From the NCBI RefSeq assembly GCF_037893015.1, contig NC_133664.1, forward strand, positions 126,108,319 to 126,172,318: a stretch of DNA of 64,000 nt. Direction: 5' to 3'. The stretch comes from Macrotis lagotis. Its lineage: Eukaryota; Chordata; Mammalia; Peramelemorphia; Peramelidae. The notes below the pieces were generated by a model that did no database searches, had not been told where the DNA came from, and saw nothing but the letters and a program-made list of their open reading frames with translations. Below are positions 44,745-55,572 of the stretch, one piece after another. Positions within the stretch are counted from its first letter, which is position 1. Each line of letters starts with the position of its first letter. The position numbers and the translations under genes are program-made.

Positions 44745-44945
44745 CTGCTTATAGGATCATAGGCCATAAATTCACAGATTTAGAACTGGAAAAGACCCTA
44801 GAAGCTATTAAGTTCAACTCTCTCATTTCAAAGATGAGGAAAATGACTACTTAAATGACTTTCTTTAGAGTTATATAGCAAGTTACTGTCCTAGTTGAAC
44901 CCAATGTTCTACTGAGTATTCTACTCTATATTGCAAATATATTAC
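44745..44945 (-). mobile_element. MIR3-like SINE
   Basis: 'cacagatttagaactggaaa', 'agaccctagaagctatt', 'agttcaactctctcatt', 'caaagatgaggaaaatgac' follow the reverse MIR3/L3-type plan. Old. Confidence 0.65.
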
Positions 44946-44984
44946 CTCCCAAACTTTAACTTTGCTAAACCCAAACACTTACAG

Positions 44985-45210
44985 TCAGAACAGGTCAAGA
45001 CTATAACAATATCTATTTTTCATCACAGGTAATAATGACCATAACTAGATTTCAATCCAGTTCTCCTGATTCCAAATATGTATCTGATACATATCTGAGG
45101 TCGTATATGAACTCAGGTCCTCCTGAGTCCAGGGCAGTGTTCTATACACTGTGCCACCCAGCTGCCCAGATTCCAAATCTATTAATTGTCTTTCAAGTCT
45201 CTGTTGCTTC
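44985..45210 (-). mobile_element. MIR-like fragment split by a SINE
   Basis: 'actagatttcaatccagttc', 'tcctgattccaaat' before and 'gattccaaatctattaat' after the inserted SINE read as one old MIR-like element. Confidence 0.45.
45078..45168 (-). mobile_element. SINE fragment lacking its tail, 10-bp TSD
   Basis: 'atctgaggtcgtatatgaac' to 'gccacccagctgccc' is a SINE 5' half in reverse orientation. TSD gattccaaat at 45068-45077 and 45169-45178. The tail side is missing, an unusual state for a retroposed copy with TSDs. Confidence 0.75.
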
Positions 45211-45239
45211 TTGCACAAAATGGGCTTTTTTCCTTAAAA

Positions 45240-46295
45240 GTCAGTTAGCATCAAGTCATTCCCCAATTGATAAATGATCAAAGGTTATAAATAGACAGTT
45301 TTCAAGTGAAGAATTTAAAGTATATTTAACCATATAGAAAAAAGTGCTCCAAATCATTATTGATTAGAGAAAAGCAAATTAAAACAACAATGAGGTATCA
45401 CCTCACACCTACCAGATTGGCCAAGATGAGGAAAAGGGAAGATGATCAGTGTTGGAGAGGTTGTGGGAGGATTGGGATATTGATGCTTTGCTGGTGGAGT
45501 TGTGAACAGATCCAATCTTTCTGGAGAGTAATATGAAACTATGCCCAAAGAACAATAAAACTGTCCATACCCTTTGATCCAGCAATTACATTTATAGGTC
45601 TATATCCAGAAGAAATTATAAAAAAGGAAAAGTACAATGTGTTCCAAAATATTCATAGCAGCTATTTCTGTAGTGGCAAAGAATTGGAAATTAAGGGGAT
45701 GCCCATCAATTGCGGAATGACAAAACAAGTTATGATACATGAATACTATCGAATATTATTGTTCTACAAGAAACCATAAATGGTCAGACTCTAGAGAAGC
45801 ATGGAATGTCTTGTGTCATCTGATGATGGGAGATGAGAGAAGAATCAAGAACACAATGTACACCTTGTTAAGAACACTGAGGTGAACAACCTTGATGGAA
45901 GCAGCTCCTCTCAGAAGTTCAGAGAGCTAGGACAGCTATATTAGACCAACTATATACAATATTATTTCCATCCAGAGGGAGAAAAACAAATCTCACACAC
46001 ACACACACACAAACACACACACAATCCAACCCTTCAGAGTCTGATGAATATTTTATAAAAGTTATCTCTTGTTTATCTCTTTCCCTTTATCCTAATTCCT
46101 CATATCAAAAATGACTGATATGTAAACATGTTTATCAAAAAGATGTCTGTAAAATGTTAACCTCACTGTCCTTTGCTGATGGGAGTGGGGGTGGAAGGGA
46201 GTTGAAAGTAAATTTTGGAACTTAAAATATGCATATGAATTTATGAATGTTGAAAAAATTTTCATAGCATGTATAAAAATAATAAAAAGAAAAAA
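45240..46295 (+). mobile_element. Older L1 3' end (element I)
   Basis: Late ORF2 text ('tcattccccaattgataaat', 'tatcacctcacacctaccag', 'gatgatcagtgttggagagg', 'tttgctggtggagttgtgaa', 'agcaattacatttataggtc') and a 3'UTR ending in 'aataataaaaag'. Older subfamily than G and A. A (CA)n tract lies inside. Confidence 0.88.
45993..46023. repeat. (CA)n microsatellite
   Basis: About 15 CA units with one interruption (aaac), inside the L1 3'UTR. Confidence 0.95.
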
Positions 46296-47429
46296 AGAAA
46301 GGTTGAGAGCATATACATGGTATATAAACTAAGTACATACCAGGTGAATTCATCCAACCCTTTTGCTATCTGAGCTTGGGTACATCTCTGTCTTCTCTGC
46401 TCCCCTCACAATTGGTCCCTGTTGACATTAATCCTTAATGTAGGCAGAATGTGCAATTAGTTGCCTAATTGATATGATTTTAGGAACACTATAATAATTT
46501 GCGAGTATTCTCAAGATACAGTCTGTTTTAGAAAACTATTTATGAAAACCTTCCTATTCCTCATAATTTCGTCAAGGATGCTCCATGTGAACATAAACCA
46601 TTTTTTTAAAAACTTAAATAATTTTAGGTTTTTATAAATACGAGAAAACAATATGTAAACTGTTATTCATCATTGTTTTCTCAGTATGTATCTTTCATGA
46701 CTGTACTTTTGGTGAGCTTATTCATTTCTTTAGGAATCTTCATTTTTGAAATATCTTGAAAAATAAGTCTGCATGCCTTTAAGATGTTACGATGTTACTA
46801 AAAGGAAATTTGTTCACTACAAATCAGCACAGAATCTTCTTATAACCCTAACACTTATTCTGATTGGATATTTTTACCTTAACTAAGTAGTGCTTGTGGA
46901 TAAAGGCAATTGACTCAGAAATTACTCCTATAGCAATAATGAGTTGTTCCTTACATATATAGATGTATTCATTGCCACTATAATAGTAGGGGGAGATACA
47001 CAGCACTGAAATTTTCATAATGTTTATCTCTTCAAATATGCTAGTCATCTTTTTTATTGAAGAATTTATATTTTTCTAAGGTGGTATTCTGTAGATCTAT
47101 AGATATTTCATTTTCATAGAAATTTATAGAAACTGTGATTTTGTGGCATAGTCTTTGAAGATCCAAGGTCAACTTGAATCCAAAAAAGACAGTGAAGAGT
47201 AATTTCTGAGAATGAATTTTTATTGTCCTAAAAAGATTTTAATGGGGCAGAAGAAATAGAGAGCATAAGGGTATTATTATGCATGGACATGGGAGTGATG
47301 GGTTTGGAAATGTCTATAGGTGAGTTCATTGAACACCAAAGATATTTTGACTATTTCATTTTACAATTGTGACTGAAACCTAATCTATGCACTTCTTTTC
47401 GATCCTTAATATCTATTAAAGCACTCGGC
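46296..47429. other. Unique sequence, possible regulatory DNA
   Basis: No repeat recognised. Around 46430-46510 there is a compact non-repetitive block containing an inverted repeat of a homeodomain-type core (46454-46471). Confidence 0.4.
46454..46471. promoter_or_regulatory. Inverted CAATTAG/CTAATTG pair
   Basis: CAATTAG, 4-base spacer TTGC, CTAATTG: exact inverted repeat of a TAAT-type homeodomain core. Chance occurrence in AT-rich DNA is possible. Confidence 0.25.
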
Positions 47430-47580
47430 CTCATGGACTCAAAGAATGTTATCCCTGAAATGCCTCTTGGAGTTCATCCAGTGCATCTCTCCCCCATCAG
47501 TTATCACAGTAGTAAAATGAGGCAAGTGAACTCAATAGCTTTGAAGATCCCTTTTAGCTCTAAATCTATAGTTTTATGAC
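47430..47580 (+). mobile_element. MIR3/L3-like fragment
   Basis: 'agtaaaatgaggcaagtgaa', 'gaagatcccttttagctcta', 'aatctatagttttatgac' match the common MIR3-type 3' end. Confidence 0.5.
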
Positions 47581-48496
47581 TAAATGTATAATTCTGTCCT
47601 TTATATTCCACACCTTCCTTATTTGTAGTAAATATTCTACAAAAACTTTAGTTTTTAATCTCTGTATTCATAAAATTCATACTACTCTATTCTAGAGGAA
47701 AATAAAGGAAGTACATGGAAATGGGCATGCAGGGGATATTAATAAAAGTAAAAATGCAGTAGAGAGTAAAAGAAGATTCAAAATGGCAGGATAAACCATT
47801 CCTGAATTGTGTAGATTGATCTTCAGATTTTTGCACTGGGGTATCTGATGTTCCTGAAGGCATATACTTAATGCCTCCACATGAACTGGGATTATAAAGA
47901 AAAATAAATTGATTTTTTTCCAGTCCCCTGGTGTATTAGAAATTTAATTATGTTTACTTCTCTAAAGTGTTTGACTAACTCAAATGTTTGGCCTTATGTG
48001 GGATCTTCTTTCATTCATTAGCATCAGCACCTGATGATTCGGTTTTGTGTTTGAAAGTACCTTCAGGACACTCATTCATTTTCTTCTTTTTCAAGATAAT
48101 CTATTCTTTTTCATAAAACATCAGAAATCTTGTTGCCACCTAGAGACTTCAAGGAATATCATCATGAAGATGGGACTGTTATGGATTTACAAAGAGGGTA
48201 TTTTCTAGCAGTAACAATGAATTCTGTCAGTCTTTTCTAATTATCACCTTACCAGTCAGACTTTCTCCTGGGGGAAGGAGGTAATTAGGGAGAGATTCCC
48301 AAGATGTCATCATAGGAATGGCTGTTGTGGTTCCTTTGTGATGAATGTATATTCACCACAAAGTCACTCAGAAATGGTTCAGTATTCATATACCTTGAAC
48401 AGAATGGCAATATTTCCATGAAGAGAAGAATTCCTGAAGAAAATCTGAGTTTAAGATCTGACTGTCCAATCAGCTACTACTAAAAATAATAAGATC
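47581..48496. other. Unique sequence, no gene seen
   Basis: High-complexity sequence, no exon or repeat recognised. Confidence 0.45.
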
Positions 48497-48527
48497 ATAT
48501 ATATGTATATATATATATATATATATG
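48497..48527. repeat. (TA)n microsatellite
   Basis: TA run with a 'tgta' interruption. Confidence 0.95.
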
Positions 48528-48534
48528 TAAAATT

Positions 48535-48910
48535 TTAAGCTTTACAAACACCCCAAATTTATCTCATTTGATCATTATAGAACATTATCGAGTTTGTTGT
48601 AAAATTTCCATTTTACAGATGAGGAAACTGAGACAAAGTTTGTGACCTCCATCATCCTTGCAAATAAAGATAATAGTAATGCTTATTGCACTTAATATAT
48701 GGCAACCTCTGTGTTAAATGCTTTAGAAAAACTATCTCATTTTATCCTTACCCCTAACATAAGTGATATTATTATCAATATATTTACAGATGAAGAAGAT
48801 AAAGCAAGTAAAATTAAGTGACTTGCCCTGGGTCAGTCAATTAGTGTCTAAGGTGAGATGCACTCCAGACTTTCTTTCAGAGTCCAGTTTCAGCACTTTT
48901 ACCACCACGA
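48535..48910 (-). mobile_element. Two consecutive MIR/THER-like SINEs
   Basis: First copy 48535-48650 ('ttccattttacagatgagga', 'aactgagac'); second copy 48665-48910 ('taatatatggcaacctctg', 'tgttaaatgctttag', 'atttacagatgaagaag', 'agtgacttgccctgggtcag'). Both reverse-oriented and old. Confidence 0.7.
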
Positions 48911-48984
48911 CCACCACCACCTTCCCCCATGCCAACTAGCTAGAAAGGAATCTTTGGTGTCACTTCATTTCACTCGACCTCAAT

Positions 48985-49075
48985 TTCTTCATCTTTAAAA
49001 TAGGTGTGGGGAGGGAGACAGTTAGTTAGATGATCTTTAAAGTGCCTTCCAGTTCTAATATTCTATGATTCAAAG
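48985..49075 (+). mobile_element. MIR3-like 3' end
   Basis: 'caatttcttcatctttaaaa', 'tagatgatctttaaagtgcc', 'ttccagttctaatattctat'. Directly followed by a 20-bp direct duplication at 49074-49113. Confidence 0.55.
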
Positions 49076-49115
49076 GGAAATATTAACAGGTACAGGGAAA
49101 TATTAACAGATACAA

Positions 49116-50799
49116 AGAGAGAAGGAAAAGCAGAAATACAATATTTTTCAATAAGTACAATATCCACTTCTCTATGATGATGTCCTACCTGACTCCTCTC
49201 CTATGCTATAAGCACCAAATGACTCTTTAAATACAGTGTAATGGGAATAAATTTCCAAACTATAAAAGTGGACACTTTAAATAGTCTGGCTTTATTCTTT
49301 ATTCTTTAAATATTCTGATTGAAAGCAGAGCCATCATGGGTGGGAATCTGATGTACTCCCTAGGGCTACCCATCACTGTTGTTCCCTTCTTACACCATCA
49401 GAATAATGATTCAGCCTTCCTTGCTGTGCTAACATGTTGGTACTGCTCCATCTGCTTTCTGTAATCCATTTTCCTTATGATCTGTGATAAGCATTTACAA
49501 GGTTACTATCCTGGGTAAATTTAGTACGTGATCACAGAAGTGGACAAATTTAACTGTCTTGTTTTCATTATGACAATGCTAATCAGCTGAGCAAGATGGA
49601 CATACTAAGTAAAATGATAACATTTCAAACTTAGACCTCACCAAAAATGTGATTTGTCAGATGTCACATGGACTTATAAAATTTCCATTTTTCCATTATA
49701 GTGAAAAATAAGATACTATGCTAGTTATATAAATAAGACTTTATCAGAGTAAGTACATATAAATCTTTTCTAACATTCCTTAGAATTGAAAGAAACTCTC
49801 TAGATTTTATGTTTGTCTAACGGTGCTTTTTGATTATTTCTTTGGTATAATTATAATCTTGTCTAAAATATGCTTTGAGGTATTTAAAATAATAGTGATT
49901 CTTAATTCCCTTATGGAAAAATCCCCATTTCCTTTAAGCCTTAAGGTAATATCTGAGAGTCAAGGATGAACCTTCTTGGGATCCTTGAATATTCCTTGAG
50001 TGTCCTAGTTGAAGCACTCTTCCTGGAGGTAGACTAGTCCTTTGCAAAATTGTGATAGGTGAAATTTGTCTTTTGTATTCTTTCATCTATTTTTCCTATA
50101 CCCTATACCTGTTTCTCAAATCTCTAGATTTTAAATTTCTAGCATTCTATTTGCAATCCACAAGACCTTGGGCAAATAATGACACCTCCTTGAAACTTAG
50201 TTTCTTAGTCTACAAAATGAGGGGGTTTTTAAAAAGTGATTCTAAGCTCCTTTCCTATGTCCTCCCTACCTCAGAAACCCAAAGTTTTTGTTCTCTTTCA
50301 AATTTCAAATATTAAAACTTAATTTAGAGTCTCTGTTTGGTCTTATCATAATGAAAATGTCTCCAAATGGCACCTTCAATTTACCTGAGGTCAAAGTCTT
50401 AAAATTAGAAAATAGATGCTTTGATAACAAAACTTATTATCATTGTAGGGAGGAGGTATGTGAAGGAGTTTGGGAATTACCAGAACCTTCCTGGAAGATG
50501 GAAACCACCCAGATATGCCATTCACCAAACATTTTTTAAAGCAGTCACGACATGCAAATTACTAAAGATAATCAATGGGTCCAAAGCAAGAGACCTACTT
50601 GGGAGGGGAAAATATGACTTGATCTGAAAGAATAACCATATTGCAATGACAATGATCTTAATACATAGGTCATTGCATTTGTATCTAGAAATGACCTCAA
50701 TTTTCATCTTCTCCAGAAGTTCTAAACATTTTTTGTGACACTGACTTTGGCTGCCTGGTGAATCCTCTAAATACATGAGATTACAGAAGAAATAATTAC
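49116..50799. other. Unique sequence with one MIR3-like trace
   Basis: A MIR3-like 3' end is visible at 50185-50260 ('cttagtttcttagtctacaa'). Otherwise no family or exon. The frames at 50052-50627 have no recognisable motif. Confidence 0.45.
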
Positions 50800-50985
50800 A
50801 ATTTTTTTTAGGTCACAGATCCCAATTTACAACTCCTGATAATCTCACCCCATTATTTTTTTTTATGGTAAAGAAGTTATTTGTTCAATGGCATAAAAGT
50901 ATTGAGTAGAAGACCTGGGATTTAAAATTTAAGTCTATTGACTCAAAATCCAGGATCTTTCTAGTATATCATACTGATGTCACTG
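50800..50985 (-). mobile_element. MIR-like SINE fragment
   Basis: 'ggtaaagaagttatttgttc', 'agaagacctgggatttaaaa', 'gactcaaaatccaggatc' follow the reverse MIR plan. Ancient. Confidence 0.45.
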
Positions 50986-51426
50986 GTATGGATAAATCTA
51001 GGAAAGATCCTTATTGAAAGTCAAAGGAAGGATCACAGAATAGGTCAAACAATACATGGATGATATTTTTTCTCACATAAAGCATCTAGCTAAAACACTG
51101 TCCTTTTATGAGAGTTGCATGCTAAACATATCTTCTATTTGATCTGCTGTATTTACATCACTGGGGAACTTAGCAGAGAAAAAATTCCAGTGGTTGAGAT
51201 ATAAGAAAAAACACCTTGAGAGAGATATATGAACAGAATAATATCAGGGAGGATGAACTAATATTAGCAGTATGATAGTTATGCATATTTGTAAAGCAAG
51301 TAGTTGGTCTTTAGTAGATGTTCTCTTACATCTTTTGTCCAAAAGGATTGAAAGAGAAAGACCCCAAGCACCAAGCATGCACACACACACACACATATTC
51401 TATTTATAAAATTCTTTCTATGATAT

Positions 51427-51459
<33 letters not shown>

Positions 51460-51815
51460 TTGTGTTTGTGTACTATGATAAGTTCTACTAAAAATTACTG
51501 AGGCCCCTCCCCCTCTACATTTCTGGGTCACACCTAGGTCTATCTTTCATCTCAGCACCAAAACATACCTTCTTCATTTCTCATTCCCTTGAAACAATCA
51601 AAATTTACCTGCCCATGTTCAAATTCCTAGAAGCTTGTTCTCTTTTCAAGCTAACCTTATAAACTACTTTATGATTTCTTATAAAAGACAAGTGTTTGCC
51701 AACATGCTTGCATTATAACAAGCAGCATAATGAATGGATCCAAATGGACATATCCTTAATGTTTGGAATTTGAAGCAGCGTTGTAGGCAGGAAAGAGCAC
51801 TTTGGTGCAGGGGAA
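50986..51815. other. Unique sequence with short microsatellites
   Basis: Contains (CA)n at 51380-51396 and (TA)n/(TG)n at 51425-51470; no gene or dispersed repeat recognised. Confidence 0.5.
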
Positions 51816-51828
51816 GAAGAATATAACT

Positions 51829-51982
51829 GTTTTCTTTAGGTTTTTGCAAGGCAAATGGGGTTAAGTGGCTTGCCCAAGGCCACACACCTAGGTAATTATT
51901 AAGTGTCTGAGGCTGGATTAGAACTCAAGTACTCCTGACTCCAGGGCAGATGCTCTATGCGCTGCACCATCTAGCCACACCT
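51829..51982 (-). mobile_element. WSINE-type SINE with 13-bp TSD
   Basis: Complete reverse copy from 'ttaggtttttgcaaggcaaa' to 'caccatctagccacacct'. TSD gaagaatataact at 51816-51828 and 51983-51995. Confidence 0.96.
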
Positions 51983-52284
51983 GAAGAATATAACTTTCAA
52001 AACAAACCTATTTTGTTTTGGTTTAATGGGTCTAGGGCCATCTCTCAGCACCAGTTTGTAGGGTTCAGGGTTATGATATGCACAAGTAAGACAAATAGTT
52101 TTGTAAAACTACTCCCTTTTCCTAATCTCCTATCCTCTAAATTTTTAAATTTCCTTTTGGCCTTTTTTTTCCTCTTTCCTCTGCTTCCCTCACCATTTTT
52201 AGTTCATTCTCCTTTCCTTTCCCCTTTATTTTTCTATAGTCTTAGAACCAGTTAGAAAGTAGATAAGCAGAAGGAAATGGAACA

Positions 52285-52757
52285 AAGATTTATTGTGTAC
52301 TATGTAGCAGGCATGGGTAGATCATCTTCATGAGTTTAAATCTGGCCTCAGATATTTACTAACAATGTAATCCTGGGTAAGTAAATTAACCCAATTTTTC
52401 TCAGTTTCTTCATCTGGAAAATAAGCTGGGGAAGAAAATGGGAAACTATTCCAGTATCCTTGCCAAGAAAACTCCAAATGGGGTCATGAGGAGTTGGATA
52501 CAACTGATCCAACTGAACAGCAGTATCATATGCCAGACATTGTGCTAAGAGCTTAACAAAAATATCTTACGTGATCCTCACGATAACCTGGAAGATAAGT
52601 GCTATTATTTTACGCATTTTACAGCTAAGGAAATTGAGGTATAATGAATTTAAATTACTAGCCCTATGTCATACAGTTAATAAGTATCTGAGAAGAGATT
52701 TGAACTCGGGTCTTCTTCAAGTCAGACCCAGTGTTGTATCCTCTTTGCCATGGTACT
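52285..52757 (-). mobile_element. THER1/MIR-type SINE split by a B-type SINE
   Basis: Left piece 'tttattgtgtactatgtagc' (52285-52313); right piece 'gccagacattgtgctaagag' through 'ttgaactcgggtcttcttca' (52527-52757). The order and orientation match one reverse CORE-SINE interrupted at the 'tgtgccaggca' region. Confidence 0.75.
52314..52526 (+). mobile_element. B-type SINE with RTE-like tail
   Basis: 'gagtttaaatctggcctcag', core 'cagtttcttcatctggaaaa', body 'ccttgccaagaaaactcc', and 3' end 'gtcatgaggagttggataca' with 'actgaacagcag'. This end resembles the RTE 3' terminus at 39755-39800 ('gtcagacacaattgaatga' on the minus strand). Confidence 0.8.
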
Positions 52758-52759
52758 AC

Positions 52760-53335
52760 TAAAATAAAAAAATAAATAAAAGAAATTAAGAAATCTGCAA
52801 TGTATTGGAGAGAGATGCTTCCATTTATCACTTCTGTTATCATCCTAAACAGACAGAGCCAAAGAACCTTTCCAAACATTTAAAAAGAAGTAAAACACTA
52901 TACATCTAAAAGGGGGTGGGTATCATGAAGAGAAGACATATTATGGAGGGAATTATGAAGACTTCTCTGACTGCCTTCAGTCACTACCAATTCTTTCAAT
53001 CACTCTAACCTTCTCAGCTGTCTTCAGTCAATCTATCAATGCCCTTTAGGACCTGGGTATTTCTGCACAGCTGTGGTTGGTCATGTATGCTTACCTCATA
53101 AAACTGTAAATGGCAGAAGTACATCTTTATTCTGGTATTGGAGCTGATTAGATTATAGCCTCTGGGAAAGTAGGGACAACATCTACTTATTTTGGAAATT
53201 AAAACTGAATTGCATCAATTTTAGCAATTGTTCATGCTATCCTTGAAGATGACACAGAGTCTCTGAACTAAATGATTGTTACAGATATTTATGTTTGTCA
53301 AAGTTTAAATGAGCAAATCCCAAGAGTATATAGTA

Positions 53336-53336
<1 letters not shown>
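52760..53336. other. Unique sequence, no gene seen
   Basis: Nothing recognised apart from L2-like words near 53150-53180. Confidence 0.45.

Positions 53337-53337
<1 letters not shown>

Positions 53338-53386
<49 letters not shown>
53338..53386. repeat. (CA)n microsatellite
   Basis: About 24 uninterrupted CA units, the longest pure CA tract here. Confidence 0.97.
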
Positions 53387-53388
<2 letters not shown>

Positions 53389-53401
53389 AATTTAAACAAG
53401 A

Positions 53402-53560
53402 GATAGCATGGAGCTATGAACAGAAGACCAGCTGGCTTCAGAATTGGGAAGATGGGGTTTGAGTCTTGTATCTTAAATATTCTGGTTGTGTAAACACTGA
53501 CAGGTCATTGAATTTTGCTACTCCTATGGAACTCGAAGATTGTAAGTTACAGATGAGTTT
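53402..53560 (+). mobile_element. MIR-like SINE
   Basis: 'gatagcatggagctatgaac', 'agaagaccagctggcttcag', 'tttgagtcttgtatctt', 'acaggtcattgaattttgct' follow the forward MIR head and core. Ancient. Confidence 0.5.
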
Positions 53561-54164
53561 CTAGGCTAAATAAATGGAATAAATTTGTTCATCAAGAGAT
53601 ATCCTCCCCCACAAAACTTAGTGATCCAGACTCTTCCCTTATTTAATATAATCTCAGAGGGAATAGATTATTTCAATTTCATCTTTGCAGCTTCAATAGT
53701 TAGCAAAGTTCCTGGCACAATGGAGATGCTTGCTGATTAATTAATGATCAGACCATGTCTAGAGCACCATGGTCAGTTCTTCATATCTCATTCTATGAGA
53801 GATTCTGTCAAACTGAAATTAATTGTTTAAAAAGTAATTAGGATGGCAAAACCTTGAAAATGCTAACATGTCAATTTTGGTATCTCTGACTGATAGGGAG
53901 GAAAAAAGTTTATATTAAATTTAATTTATAGAGGAGGACACCAAGTTAATTAACTATTCCAACATCTCATCCAAAGACAGAGGCCAACTAGCAACACATA
54001 AATGGCGACTCAGAGAAATATGATTCAATTATTCAGCAAACTTATGACCCATTATGTTTTTGCATTGTAGTATTTAGAGTTGCTGCAAGAATTATTTTTC
54101 ATCTGTCACAAAATGTAACCATGCAGATATACTATATTTCCTTTATCACATATGCCTGTTGAAA
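53561..54164. other. Unique sequence, L2-like traces
   Basis: A short forward L2-like terminus is visible at 53698-53745 ('aaagttcctggcacaatgg'); nothing else recognised. Confidence 0.45.
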
Positions 54165-54375
54165 TTCTTGGCTTCCTTTGAGTCTCCTTGCCACCTCCTC
54201 CAAGAGGTTTTCTTGATTCTTCTAGGTATAAATGTCACTCCTCAAAATATATTGCAAAATTATTTTGCATATATCTTATTTATCTGTGTCCCATATTTTT
54301 GATAATCTGTATTCCACATTGTGTCCCACAAATAAATTACAAACTTCTTGAGGGAGGGACTGTCTAACTTTTTAT
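54165..54375 (+). mobile_element. L2 LINE 3' region
   Basis: 'cttgccacctcctccaagag', 'gttttcttgattcttctagg', 'attacaaacttcttgaggga' and 'gggactgtctaac' match the L2 3' region. Confidence 0.6.
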
Positions 54376-54585
54376 CATATTTTTATAATATTTTATTTCC
54401 CCCAAATAACATGTTAAAACAATTTTTTAACATTGGAGATTCTTTTTTTAAAATATTTGGAGCTCCAAATTCTATCTCTTCTTCCCTTCCTCACCTTCCT
54501 GCACCCTGAGATGGTAAGCAATCTGAAAAAGTTTATACATGTTCAATCAAGCAAAATATTTCTATACTAGTCATTTTGTATAAGA
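54376..54585 (-). mobile_element. L1 3' end fragment (element J)
   Basis: Reverse L1 3'UTR of another subfamily: 'ttatttcccccaaataacat', 'aggagctccaaattctatct'-like, 'gagatggtaagcaatctgaa', 'actagtcattttgtataaga', leading straight into a (GAAA)n tract. Confidence 0.65.
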
Positions 54586-54643
54586 AAGAAAGAAAGAAAG
54601 AAAGGAAGGAAGAAAGGAAGGAAGGAAGAAAGAAAGAAAGAAA

Positions 54644-54737
<94 letters not shown>

Positions 54738-54738
54738 A
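54581..54738. repeat. (GAAA)n microsatellite
   Basis: About 38 GAAA-type units with a few GGAA variants near the left side. Three overlapping minus-strand Ser/Phe/Leu-repeat frames are artefacts. It appears to have grown from an A/G-rich stretch of the L1 3' fragment beside it. Confidence 0.97.
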
Positions 54739-55494
54739 GAACTGAATGATTGGAAGATATAAAGACAAAAAAAAGAGAATAAGAGTAAGCATGAGCTAGC
54801 ACAATGCCTATCATATATCATTCTATGTGTTTAAAGCTGCTCATTAACTGATTGATTGCTTAACTGATTGAATTTTTCTCCTAAAGTAAAGTTATTGAAA
54901 TGTCCTACTCATAATTAAACAAAGTTATTATCCACTTAACATCATCATAAAATGGAATATTTCACCCCAAATAAAAAGTACAAAAACTACTTTACAAATA
55001 TTCCAAATCTTAGAAAAGTGATGACATTTTGTTTATATTTTCTAATTGATTATTTCCCTTTTGATATCTTAAGATTATTTAATAAATTTGACATCATTTA
55101 AATGAACAGATAAACAAGCAGAATAAATATTTGCAAAGAAAGAACAAAACAATATTACTATTTCACTGATTTTTAGTGAATATTGACTGACTGATAGTTT
55201 TTATGCAAGATTTCATCAAAGTTTTATAGCTTTAAATTTTAATAACTTAAAACAGCACTAAGACTTTTGGAATTTTGTGTATGTCTGTGTGTGCATGTGA
55301 GTGAGTACATACATGTGCGTGAGATCATGTTTATACACACACATACATAGTTGAAGGCAAATGCAAAGTGTTCTTTGAACATCTCTTGCAACTCAATCTT
55401 AAGTGAAATGTTCATCATATGATGCACTTTACTAGAATCTGGAAGCAGAGAAGACTACTTATTTGACATTGGGGAAAGTATTGGGAATTTTAAA
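54739..55494. other. Unique sequence, no gene seen
   Basis: Contains a short TG/CA-rich patch (about 55275-55345); no gene recognised. Confidence 0.5.
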
Positions 55495-55572
55495 GCCTCA
55501 GTTTCCTTATCTGCAAAATGAAAAAGGTGAAATAGATGATCTAAGGTTCCTTATTGCTCTTAAGAATTTATG
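55495..55572 (+). mobile_element. MIR3-like 3' end
   Basis: 'cctcagtttccttatctgca', 'aatagatgatctaaggttcc' match the MIR3-type terminus. Confidence 0.6.

Noticed and set aside
54533..54821. Three overlapping minus-strand frames of 73-93 codons
   Set aside because: All are translations of (GAAA)n in different frames.
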